A DNA stretch of 7,555 bases from positions 1-7,555 of the forward strand of contig JAFAWC010000585.1 of the NCBI GenBank assembly GCA_019242135.1, given 5' to 3'. Positions 1-6,222 of this stretch are shown here, in pieces (position 1 is the first letter of the stretch; each line of letters opens with the position of its first letter). Under the pieces are notes generated by a model. That model had not been told where the DNA came from, did no database searches, and saw nothing but the letters and a program-made list of their open reading frames with translations. A program made the translations under genes and the position numbers. Source of the stretch: Mycobacteriaceae bacterium. Its GTDB lineage: Bacteria > Actinomycetota > Actinomycetes > Mycobacteriales > Mycobacteriaceae.

Positions 1-267
1 GACCCCCGCGGACTTCAGCAGCGTGCGTTGAATCTGAGCGAAACTGTGCATCGATGCCAGAGCGGCGCCGACCGCGGCGAGCACCCAATACCACTTCGCG
101 GTGTAGAGGCTCTGCCAGGCCTTCGCCAATTGGTCCCACACCAGCACGATTTCGACGACGAGGACCACAGCGGCAATGCCGATGACCACCCATCGCAGCC
201 ACCAGTATTTGCTGCGTGCTTGGCCCTCCCCGCTGCGGGCGTCGCTGGCCGGCACGTCGTGCGACAC
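1..267 (-). CDS. LPG-synthase-TM / flippase-like membrane protein, N-terminal part (Rv0204c-like)
   Basis: This is an 89-codon N-terminal fragment; the rest of the gene lies beyond the left edge. Translation gives a short charged cytoplasmic leader (residues 1-20), a membrane segment at about 22-43 (WVVIGIAAVVLVVEIVLVW) and a second at about 56-76 (WYWVLAAVGAALASM), followed by SFAQIQRTLLKSAGV. This spacing and the run after the second helix resemble the start of the lysylphosphatidylglycerol-synthase TM (UPF0104/YbhN) family, and the position beside the AI-2E transporter and mmpL3 matches Rv0204c. The first usable start is GTG at 265-267, because an in-frame TAG sits two codons upstream (271-273). 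A second in-frame GTG at 250-252 is possible. Neither has a clear Shine-Dalgarno, but a TAACCT element 7 bases before the first GTG supports leaderless translation. The family is multi-pass and sometimes linked to lipid flipping or aminoacylation; the substrate here is unknown. Confidence 0.85.
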   Translation of the reverse strand, partial: MSHDVPASDARSGEGQARSKYWWLRWVVIGIAAVVLVVEIVLVWDQLAKAWQSLYTAKWYWVLAAVGAALASMHSFAQIQRTLLKSAGV

Positions 268-274
268 GTGCTAC

Positions 275-280
275 AGGTTA
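275..280 (-). promoter_or_regulatory. Probable -10 element of the Rv0204c-like gene (leaderless)
   Basis: On the minus strand the hexamer TAACCT fits the mycobacterial TANNNT -10 consensus. Seven bases separate it from the GTG start at 267, so transcription would begin at or next to the first base of the start codon. The absence of a Shine-Dalgarno agrees with a leaderless message. The element lies within the perfect palindrome GGTTAACC (276-283). The assignment rests on motif and spacing only. Confidence 0.5.
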
Positions 281-361
281 ACCGTGCAGGTACCGGCCTT
301 CCGGTGACGCGCGCGCGAGGAAGAGAATTCCCCGCCGAACCGAAACCTGCAAGGCCGCGGT

Positions 362-367
362 TACGCT
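362..367 (+). promoter_or_regulatory. Probable -10 element of the AI-2E transporter gene (leaderless)
   Basis: TACGCT matches TANNNT and is followed by exactly six bases (ACCGGC) before the ATG at 374, the spacing expected if the A of the ATG is the transcription start. There is no Shine-Dalgarno close to the ATG; the only purine-rich run (AGGAAG at 318-323) is far too distant. Leaderless messages are common in mycobacteria, which makes this arrangement credible, but it has not been shown experimentally here. Confidence 0.55.
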
Positions 368-373
368 ACCGGC

Positions 374-1519
374 ATGCCCGCGCCCGAAGATTCGGCCGTC
401 CCTCCTCTGGTGCGCAAGGGCGCGGCCTGGTCATGGCGACTGCTGATGATCTTCGGGGTGGTGCTGGCGGTTCTGTGGGTCTTCAAGCACCTCGAGGTGA
501 TCTTCGTGCCGGTAGCGCTGGCGTTGATGCTCTCGGCGTTGCTGTTGCCGGGCGTGGACTGGCTGGACCGGCGCGGGGTGCCGCGCGGCGCCGCGGTGTT
601 CCTGCTGCTGCTGCTCGGGCTGGCAGCCGTCGGGGGCATCCTGACCTTCGTCGTCAGCCAGTTCATCGACGGTCTGCCGGGTCTCGTCGACCAGGTCAAG
701 CACAGCATCGACACCGCGACGGACTGGCTCATCAAGGGGCCGGCGCATCTCAACGAGAAGCAGATCGAAAATGCGGGCAAGTCGGCGGTCGAGGCGCTAC
801 GCAACAATCAGGAGAAGCTGACCACCGGCGCATTGTCGACCGCGAGCACCATCACAGAGATCATCACCGGCGCCTTCGTGGTGTTGTTCACGTTGATCTT
901 CTTCCTGTACGGCGGCCGCAACATCTACGAGTTCGTCACCCGGATCTTCCCCGCCGACGTCCGGGAGAAGGTCCGCTCCGCGGGCAAGTCCGGCTTCACA
1001 TCGCTGATCGGCTACGTGCGGGCGACGTTCCTGGTGGCGCTGGTGGACGCGATCGGCATCGGCACCGGCCTGGCCATCATGGGTGTGCCGCTGGCGTTGC
1101 CGCTGGCCTCGCTGGTGTTTCTCGGCGCGTTCATACCGCTGGTCGGTGCCGTGATCGCCGGTTTTTTGGCCGTGGTGGTGGCGCTGCTGTCCAAGGGGTT
1201 CATCTACGCGCTGATCACGTTGGGGCTGATCATCGCGGTGCAGCAGTTGGAGGGACACGTGCTGCAGCCCCTGGTCATGGGGCGCGCTGTGTCGATTCAC
1301 CCGCTCGCCGTGGTCATCGGCATCTCCACCGGCGGGGTGCTGGCAGGCATCGTCGGCGCGCTGCTCGCCGTCCCCACGATCGCGTTCTTCAACAGCGCGG
1401 TGCGGGTGCTGATGGAAATCGACGTCGGCGAACCGCAGGAAAAGCCCAAACCCGGCGAGCCGGTGGGAATCACCGCCGAGCCCGATCATGTCGAGGATGG
1501 ACCGGGCACAGCCGAGTAG
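374..1519 (+). CDS. AI-2E/PerM family membrane transporter (Rv0205-like)
   Basis: This 381-residue integral membrane protein belongs to the AI-2E/PerM family (Pfam PF01594). Hydrophobic segments lie at about 20-37, 41-60, 73-95, 160-180, 213-235, 238-258, 260-284 and 308-340. A soluble loop at about 96-158 sits between the third and fourth, as is usual in the family. The family signature is clear in the second half: [15 protein letters not shown] (253-267), then [17 protein letters not shown] (290-306), the [13 protein letters not shown] region (309-321) and [10 protein letters not shown] (325-334). A charged, proline-rich tail (350-381) follows. Characterised relatives export small signals or act as Na+/H+ antiporters; mycobacteria are not known to use AI-2, so the substrate is unknown. 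The ATG at 374 is supported by a correctly spaced -10 for leaderless transcription. The gene is divergent from the Rv0204c-like gene, and its stop lies 3 bases from the mmpL3 stop. Confidence 0.93.
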   Translation: MPAPEDSAVPPLVRKGAAWSWRLLMIFGVVLAVLWVFKHLEVIFVPVALALMLSALLLPGVDWLDRRGVPRGAAVFLLLLLGLAAVGGILTFVVSQFIDGLPGLVDQVKHSIDTATDWLIKGPAHLNEKQIENAGKSAVEALRNNQEKLTTGALSTASTITEIITGAFVVLFTLIFFLYGGRNIYEFVTRIFPADVREKVRSAGKSGFTSLIGYVRATFLVALVDAIGIGTGLAIMGVPLALPLASLVFLGAFIPLVGAVIAGFLAVVVALLSKGFIYALITLGLIIAVQQLEGHVLQPLVMGRAVSIHPLAVVIGISTGGVLAGIVGALLAVPTIAFFNSAVRVLMEIDVGEPQEKPKPGEPVGITAEPDHVEDGPGTAE

Positions 1520-1522
1520 GCG

Positions 1523-4500
1523 CTAAATGCGGCCTTCGCGCCGGAGCAGATCTTGTGCGCTGACCCCGCCACCGCGTCGGCGTTCCTCGTCTGGACGCGC
1601 GTCGGAGGTTTGCTGAGGCTTGGGCAGCTTCTCGGTCGACTCCGCATCGGGATTGGTGGGCCGCGCCCGTCTCGGGGTCTTGGCCGGCGCGGACGCAGTC
1701 GCCCGGCGCACCGGGATCGCGGTGGTGGTCTGATCTGCGTCGTCACCGGCGTGGGTATCGGGCCGGATTTCAGGCATTTTGCGGGTCGCCGCACCCGACG
1801 GCTGGGCCGGTGGCCCCGCCGGCGGTCGTTCTGGTGGTGGTTCTGCGGGCCGTTCGGCCGGTGTCGCGCCACGCAGCTCGCCGAGCCATGACTCGATCTC
1901 ACGGTCCTCACGCGGCGGTGGCGCGGCCCGCTGGTTGCGCTGGGTCATCGCCGAGGCGTTGGTGATGACGGCCTTCGCGGCGTTTTTCGCGACGGCCGAC
2001 AGCCGAGTGGTGGGCGGTTCGGCGTCCGCGGGCTGACCGGCGCCGGGCATCCTTGTCGTACCGGCGACCGACGGCGCCTTGGGTTGGGGTGGGCGGACGG
2101 GCCGCGCCACCGGGCGGCTGGCGCCTTCGACGGCCGGATGCGTCGGATCATGGGGGCGGCGCGGCACGGCCGGTGCGCCGGCGCCGACCAGCGCCGGTCC
2201 CGCGCCCGCGGCTGCCCCCGCCGGCTCCCGAACCGCGGGCCGCTTGCGCTCGTCGGGCAGGTGAATCTCGCCCAGCCCGATGCGGTTCTGCAGCCGCTTC
2301 ATCCAGCGCGGCGCCCACCAGCAGTCGTCGCCGAGCAGTTTCATGATCGACGGCACCAGGAACATCCGCACCACCGTGGCGTCCAGCAGCAGTGCCGCGA
2401 TCAGGCCGAACGCCAGGTATTTCATCATCACCAGGTCCGAGAACACGAACGCGCCCGCGACGACCACGAGGATCAGTGCCGCGGCAGTGATGATGCGGCC
2501 GGTGGTTGCGGTACCGATCCGGATCGCCTCGGTCGTCGACATGCCCCGCTCTCGGGCCTCGACCATCCGAGATACCAGGAACACTTCATAGTCGGTGGAT
2601 AGGCCGTAGATCACCGCGATGATGAGCCCGATCACCGGCGCGGTCAGCGGTGTCGCGGTGAAGTTCAGCCACCGCGAGAAGTGCCCATCGACGAAGATCC
2701 ACGTCAGGATGCCCAGCGTCGAACCCAGCGTGAGCGCGCTCATCACGGCCGCTTTGATCGGCAGCACCAGCGACCCGAATGCCAAAAACATCAGCAACGT
2801 GGTCGTGGTGATGAGGATCACGATCATCAGGGGCAGTTTGGCGAACAGGCTGTGGATGCTGTCCTGTTCGAGCGCCGGTGTGCCGCCCACCCATATCGTG
2901 ACGTCCTTAGGCGTTTGAATCGATCGCAGCTGACTGATCTTGTCGGCCGCGTCGTTTCGGATCTGCAGCCCGTTTTCCAGGACCGTGACATTCGGATTCG
3001 TCTTCGTGCCCGGGTTTCCGTTCGAGTCGCTGGACACGTTGCGCTCGTCCCAGGAGGGGTTGGTGAAGCCAGTGAGCCGGCCGGCCTCGCTCTTGATCTC
3101 CTCCACCTGCGCTGGGTTGGCGTTCTGGATGACGAGGGTCAGCGTCTCGGTGCGATAGCCCGGGAAGGTCCTGTCGAAGTCCTCCTGCGCCTGGCGGACC
3201 GGGTTGTTGGGCGGTAGGTATTTCTCACTGATGCCGCCCAGGGACAACTGACCGAGCGGGACGATCAGCAAGATCATGATGACCAGAATCGGCGCCGCGA
3301 ACAGGATCGGTCGCTTCGTGACGACGTTGATCAGCTTGCCCCAGAAGCCGTTCTCGACCTCCTCGCGCGTCTTGGTCTTCTGCAGCCGGTCGGCCAGCCA
3401 GTTCAGATACGCGTTGATCCACCGGACGTTGCGGAACAGTGGCACCCGCAGCAGCGTGCGCACGCCCAGCGCGTCGACGTGCCTGCCCAGCACCGCCAGG
3501 CAGGCGGGCAGGACGGTGATCGACAAGACCGCCGAGAGCATGACCGACGCGATGCCCGCGTATGTCAACGACTTCAAAAATCCCTGCGGAAACAGCAACA
3601 GGCCGGCGAGCGAGGCGACGATCAGCACCGCCGAGAAGGTCACGGTGCGCCCGGCCGTCATCATCGTGCGGCGCACGGCCGTCTCGGTGTCGTAGCCCTC
3701 GGCTATCTCTTCGCGGAACCGGCTGACCACAAACAGGCCATAGTCGATCGCGATGCCCAGCCCGATCAGCGTCACGACGGGCTGGGCGAAGTAGTGGACC
3801 GGGCCGTTGATCGCCGCGATCAGCCGCATGATGCCCAGTGCTCCGGCAATGGACAGGCCGCCGACCATCACCGGCAAGCTGGCCGCCACGACCCCGCCGA
3901 ACACGAAGAACAGCACGACTGCGACCAGCGGCAGGGCCAGCACTTCGGCCCGTTGCTGGTCTTCGGCGATCGTTCCGGTCAGTTCGTTGGCCAGTGGCTG
4001 CAGCCCGGCAAGCTCGATGTTGCCGCCGTTGAGTTGCTTGAGATCAGCCTCGATGGCCTTGTAGTTGTTGAGAATCGTGTCGTCGTTGTCACCCTTGAGG
4101 CTGATGTTGACGAAGGTGCGGCTCTTGTCCTTGGTGGCGGTGCCCCTGACATAGGCGTTCTCCTGGGCGGCTCGCATGGCGTCGGGGTTAGACGAGGTGA
4201 TCGCGCGCAGATAACCCGCCCAGTCCAGTACCTGGGCGGGGTGATCGGCCTTGAACTTGTTGAGCTCGTCGGCGACCTTCTTCGACCAATCCGGGTCGTC
4301 GACCGTCTTACCTTGCGGCGCGTCGAAGATCGCCACGATGTGTCCCCGACGGTCCCGGCCGTAGACCTGGTCGGCCAGCACGGAGGCCCGCACGGACTGG
4401 CTGCCGTCGTCGTAGAAACCGCTCTGCGTGACGTGCTTGCCCAGGCTCATCCCGAAGAAGCCGCCGATTAGGCACAACCCGACCATCACCCCGATCACGA

Positions 4501-4543
4501 TGAACCGGTAGCGGTAGACCGTTCGACCCCACCAGGCGAACAC
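1523..4543 (-). CDS. mmpL3: MmpL3, trehalose monomycolate exporter (RND superfamily)
   Basis: MmpL3 moves trehalose monomycolate across the inner membrane, driven by the proton motive force, to supply the outer mycolate layer; it is essential in mycobacteria. The 1006 residues start with the typical MFAWWGRTVYRYRF. The order is TM1 (about 13-35), first porter domain (36-200), TM2-6 (202-352), a linker with KTREEVENGFWGKL (390-404), TM7 (412-432), second porter domain (433-568, ending GGTPALEQDSIHSLF) and TM8-12 (570-735). The proton-relay pairs are D267/Y268 (GLGIAIDYGLF) and D651/Y652 (GLSTDYEVF), matching D256/Y257 and D645/Y646 of M. smegmatis. Residues from about 745 form a proline- and arginine-rich cytoplasmic tail holding a REIESWLGELRG helix (881-892) and the conserved end SAQDLLRREGRI. 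The start is GTG at 4541-4543 with AAGGAG five bases upstream. It probably shares a transcript with the NYN gene and trmB. Compared with M. tuberculosis (recalled), extra residues lie in the first porter domain near 121-141. Confidence 0.98.
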   Translation of the reverse strand: MFAWWGRTVYRYRFIVIGVMVGLCLIGGFFGMSLGKHVTQSGFYDDGSQSVRASVLADQVYGRDRRGHIVAIFDAPQGKTVDDPDWSKKVADELNKFKADHPAQVLDWAGYLRAITSSNPDAMRAAQENAYVRGTATKDKSRTFVNISLKGDNDDTILNNYKAIEADLKQLNGGNIELAGLQPLANELTGTIAEDQQRAEVLALPLVAVVLFFVFGGVVAASLPVMVGGLSIAGALGIMRLIAAINGPVHYFAQPVVTLIGLGIAIDYGLFVVSRFREEIAEGYDTETAVRRTMMTAGRTVTFSAVLIVASLAGLLLFPQGFLKSLTYAGIASVMLSAVLSITVLPACLAVLGRHVDALGVRTLLRVPLFRNVRWINAYLNWLADRLQKTKTREEVENGFWGKLINVVTKRPILFAAPILVIMILLIVPLGQLSLGGISEKYLPPNNPVRQAQEDFDRTFPGYRTETLTLVIQNANPAQVEEIKSEAGRLTGFTNPSWDERNVSSDSNGNPGTKTNPNVTVLENGLQIRNDAADKISQLRSIQTPKDVTIWVGGTPALEQDSIHSLFAKLPLMIVILITTTTLLMFLAFGSLVLPIKAAVMSALTLGSTLGILTWIFVDGHFSRWLNFTATPLTAPVIGLIIAVIYGLSTDYEVFLVSRMVEARERGMSTTEAIRIGTATTGRIITAAALILVVVAGAFVFSDLVMMKYLAFGLIAALLLDATVVRMFLVPSIMKLLGDDCWWAPRWMKRLQNRIGLGEIHLPDERKRPAVREPAGAAAGAGPALVGAGAPAVPRRPHDPTHPAVEGASRPVARPVRPPQPKAPSVAGTTRMPGAGQPADAEPPTTRLSAVAKNAAKAVITNASAMTQRNQRAAPPPREDREIESWLGELRGATPAERPAEPPPERPPAGPPAQPSGAATRKMPEIRPDTHAGDDADQTTTAIPVRRATASAPAKTPRRARPTNPDAESTEKLPKPQQTSDARPDEERRRGGGVSAQDLLRREGRI

Positions 4544-4548
4544 GTAAG

Positions 4549-4554
4549 CTCCTT
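4549..4554 (-). promoter_or_regulatory. Ribosome binding site of mmpL3
   Basis: AAGGAG on the minus strand lies five bases before the GTG at 4541-4543. It is the clearest Shine-Dalgarno in the window and fixes the mmpL3 start at this GTG. It also shows that mmpL3 has its own initiation site and does not depend on coupling to the gene 89 bases upstream. Confidence 0.85.
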
Positions 4555-4594
4555 AAACCTCTCTGGATAACCGCGCCGTTGGCCGTCTACGTTC

Positions 4595-4610
4595 GTTGAC
4601 GTCCATCAAC
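4595..4610. promoter_or_regulatory. Inverted repeat upstream of mmpL3, possible operator
   Basis: GTTGA and TCAAC form a perfect 5+5 inverted repeat around the 6-base centre CGTCCA, in the 89-base gap between the NYN gene and mmpL3. The centre lies about 60 bases before the mmpL3 start, a suitable place for a regulator. TetR-type regulators have been reported to bind near mmpL3 in M. tuberculosis, but I cannot tie this sequence to one. I saw no convincing -10 in the gap. A chance palindrome of this size is possible. Confidence 0.3.
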
Positions 4611-4632
4611 ACCCTGGCCACCAACACCGTCG

Positions 4633-5421
4633 TCAAACACGTGCGGTCAACAGCGACGACAGCGGCCGGAACGGCTGCAGCCACGCCCCTTGCTCGGGCA
4701 GCGAATCCAGGCCCACCCGCGGCAGGGGTTCCCGGAAAACGCCAGGAATATCTTCCAAGTCGACGAAGTCCAAGCTATCCGAGGCTAGCGCCCAGCTCAC
4801 ATGTTCACGAAATCCCAGGACCTGGACGGGCACGCCCGAGCGGGCGATGTGCTCGAGCGGCTGCCGGAACGCCTGCCCGTCGGCGGACGCCACCAGCACG
4901 CCGGCCAACCCCTCGCGGTGCCGCAGCGTGATGTGGTTCAGCATGTCGGTGTCGACGTCGCTGTCATCGTCGATCTTCGGCTTGGCGAAGACCGCGAACC
5001 CCACGTTGCGCAACGCCTCCACCCAGGGCCGAACCACGTCGGCGCTGCCGGCGGCGATGTTGGTGAACACCGTCGCCTCGGGCTCAAGGGACACATCGGT
5101 GCGTCCGGAGGCCAGCTGGGCGGTGCGCGCCAGCAGCCAACGCCCCAGGGCGTCGAACCGGGGACGGTGTGCGGCCGTTGGACGACCGCCGAGGATCGAC
5201 CCGAGACCCATGTCGAGGTTGGGGGCGTCCCACACCAGCAGCACGCGGCGGGATGCCGGCGGGGCCTGGGGCTCGGCAGGTCCGCTGCTCCTTACGTCCG
5301 CGGTGCTGGAATCGCTCCTCGCGTCCGCGGTGCTGGAATTGCTCCTTGCGTCCGCGGTGCTGGAATTGCTCCTCGCGTCCGCGGAAACGGGTGCTTCGGC
5401 TATCTCTTCTGTGACGCTCAA
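4633..5421 (-). CDS. NYN/PIN-like domain protein with repetitive N-terminus (Rv0207c-like)
   Basis: The protein has 262 residues. The fold suggested is NYN (PIN-like, PF01936), a family of metal-dependent RNases. VLLVWDAPNLDMG (60-72) carries the first acidic motif (D65, N68, D70). DDDSDVDTDML (151-161) gives the central acidic cluster (D155, D157, D159). VLVASADGQAF (176-186) resembles the SGDSDF motif with D181 kept but the following acidic position replaced by Q. GVPVQVLGF (196-204) matches the closing strand. Residues 14-47 are the nonapeptide ADARSNSST repeated three times plus a partial copy, encoded by a 27-bp tandem repeat and probably disordered. I chose TTG at 5419-5421 because AGGAGG lies eight bases upstream and the frame before it is the out-of-frame shadow of trmB. 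The start overlaps the trmB stop by 4 bases, so translation is probably coupled. Nuclease activity and targets are inferred, not shown. Confidence 0.9.
   Translation of the reverse strand: MSVTEEIAEAPVSADARSNSSTADARSNSSTADARSDSSTADVRSSGPAEPQAPPASRRVLLVWDAPNLDMGLGSILGGRPTAAHRPRFDALGRWLLARTAQLASGRTDVSLEPEATVFTNIAAGSADVVRPWVEALRNVGFAVFAKPKIDDDSDVDTDMLNHITLRHREGLAGVLVASADGQAFRQPLEHIARSGVPVQVLGFREHVSWALASDSLDFVDLEDIPGVFREPLPRVGLDSLPEQGAWLQPFRPLSSLLTARV
5287..5384. repeat. 27-bp tandem repeat (3 full units plus 17 bases)
   Basis: Units begin at 5287, 5314 and 5341, with a partial fourth at 5368-5384. On the plus strand each reads GCTCCT, then (T/C)(A/G)CG, then TCCGCGGTGCTGGAAT with a variable last base, so units differ at only a few positions. 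The period is a multiple of three, so changes in copy number would keep the reading frame. The repeat encodes the ADARSNSST units at the start of the NYN protein. On the coding strand every unit also carries an AGGAGC Shine-Dalgarno-like core. Confidence 0.95.
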
Positions 5422-6185
5422 GTTCCGTGCCTCCTCGCGCCCGAAGAATCTGTGTGCTTCTCCCAGAGCAGCTCGGCGATGGCGCTTCCGGCCTGGTGCG
5501 CCTTTATCTCGTACTTCGTGGCCGGCCGGCGCACCAAGATGGGCAGCGCGGCGTCGGGGAACACGCGGCGCAACCGGGGTTCGGCATCTCCGATGGCCGC
5601 GGTCTGCTCGGCGTACCCCGCGTGATCCGTGGCGACGTGCAGGACCCCCCCGGTTTTCAGCCGGTCGGCGACCAGTTCCACGGAGCCGGGATGCAGGAGC
5701 CTGCGCTTGTGGTGTCGCGACTTGGGCCACGGATCGGGGAAGAACACCCGAACCCCGGTCAGCGACTCGCTGCCGAACATGTGCTCGAGCACGTCGAGCC
5801 CGTCGCCGCGGATCAGCCGGATGTTCGGGATCTGCTCGCGGTCGATCGCGCCGAGCAGCTGTGCCAGACCACGCTTGTACACCTCGACGGCGACCACGTC
5901 GATATGCGGCTCATCCATCGCCAATGCCACGGTGGATACACCTGTGCCACAACCGATCTCGAGAACGACGGGCGCGGACCGGCCGAACCACTCAGCGGTG
6001 TCGACGGGTCTCGCTGGGTGCGGCCCGGTGAGCGTCACGTCGGCGCCGAGTTGCGGCCAGAGGCGGCCCCAGGTCTGTTGCTGCGCGTCGGTGAGTGCCG
6101 CGCGCCGGGAACGAAAACTTGTCACTCGACGATGCAGATGCGGCGGTGCCTGCCGGCCGGCGAGCCCGTCACGCTGCGTCTGCAT
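5418..6185 (-). CDS. trmB: TrmB, tRNA (guanine-N7-)-methyltransferase
   Basis: TrmB uses S-adenosylmethionine to methylate N7 of a guanine in the tRNA variable loop (m7G46). The 255 residues carry the complete family signature: FRSRRAALTDAQQQTW (24-39), the SAM-binding motif VLEIGCGTG (74-82), an acidic residue at the end of the next strand (E101 in AVEVYKRGLAQLL), GDGLDVL with D128, the hallmark VFFPDPWPKSRHHKRRL (147-163, with D151), ATDHAGYAE (185-193) and TKYEIKAHQAG (223-233, with T223 and E226). Length fits the family (about 263 in M. tuberculosis, from memory). ATG at 6183-6185 is the longest open start in this frame: a TGA lies one codon before it. No good Shine-Dalgarno sits next to this ATG; the nearest one serves a four-codon frame just upstream. 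It is the first gene of the trmB-NYN-mmpL3 group, and its end overlaps the NYN start. Confidence 0.96.
   Translation of the reverse strand: MQTQRDGLAGRQAPPHLHRRVTSFRSRRAALTDAQQQTWGRLWPQLGADVTLTGPHPARPVDTAEWFGRSAPVVLEIGCGTGVSTVALAMDEPHIDVVAVEVYKRGLAQLLGAIDREQIPNIRLIRGDGLDVLEHMFGSESLTGVRVFFPDPWPKSRHHKRRLLHPGSVELVADRLKTGGVLHVATDHAGYAEQTAAIGDAEPRLRRVFPDAALPILVRRPATKYEIKAHQAGSAIAELLWEKHTDSSGARRHGT
5430..5435 (-). promoter_or_regulatory. Ribosome binding site of the NYN gene
   Basis: A full AGGAGG on the minus strand, inside the last codons of trmB, lies eight bases before TTG at 5419-5421. It is the main reason for choosing this rare start codon, since there is no ATG or GTG in frame at a suitable distance. 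Confidence 0.8.
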
Positions 6186-6188
6186 CCG

Positions 6189-6203
6189 TCAATGGTGGCC
6201 CAT
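6189..6203 (-). promoter_or_regulatory. Four-codon upstream reading frame before trmB
   Basis: On the minus strand ATG GGC CAC CAT TGA encodes M-G-H-H and stops. One codon (CGG) then separates it from the trmB ATG in the same frame. From memory, TrmB of M. tuberculosis begins MVHHGQMHAQ, so M-G-H-H-stop-R-M-Q-T-Q aligns residue for residue, with the TGA in place of a glycine codon. The frame therefore looks like a former or alternative start of trmB cut off by a stop. It may now work as a leader peptide allowing termination and re-initiation. Confidence 0.55.
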
Positions 6204-6212
6204 GAAGTTAAG

Positions 6213-6222
6213 CCCTCTCCTT
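6213..6222 (-). promoter_or_regulatory. Shine-Dalgarno upstream of the trmB leader frame
   Basis: The purine run AAGGAGAGGG on the minus strand ends nine bases before ATG 6201-6203 and 27 bases before the trmB ATG at 6185. Its spacing suits the upstream ATG, not the annotated trmB start, which has no comparable site of its own. Confidence 0.6.

Noticed and set aside
1519..1542. Possible bidirectional terminator at the convergent junction
   Set aside because: The stem has only five pairs, a 14-base loop and no U tract on either strand, so it is not strong enough to list as a terminator.
28..1563. Long plus-strand open frame (511 codons) covering the AI-2E gene
   Set aside because: It is out of frame with the clear AI-2E family protein at 374-1519, is rich in Arg, Gly and Ala as expected for a shadow frame in GC-rich DNA, and shows no domain.
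3479..4471. 330-codon open frame antisense to mmpL3
   Set aside because: Long antisense frames are common in high-GC genes. This one has a biased Gln/Arg/Asp/His/Gly composition and no motif, and it lies wholly within the MmpL3 coding sequence.
5422..5730. N-terminal extension of the NYN frame into trmB
   Set aside because: The frame is open by chance opposite TrmB codons. The extra residues are arginine-rich with no domain, and the AGGAGG-TTG pair gives a well-supported start at 5421.
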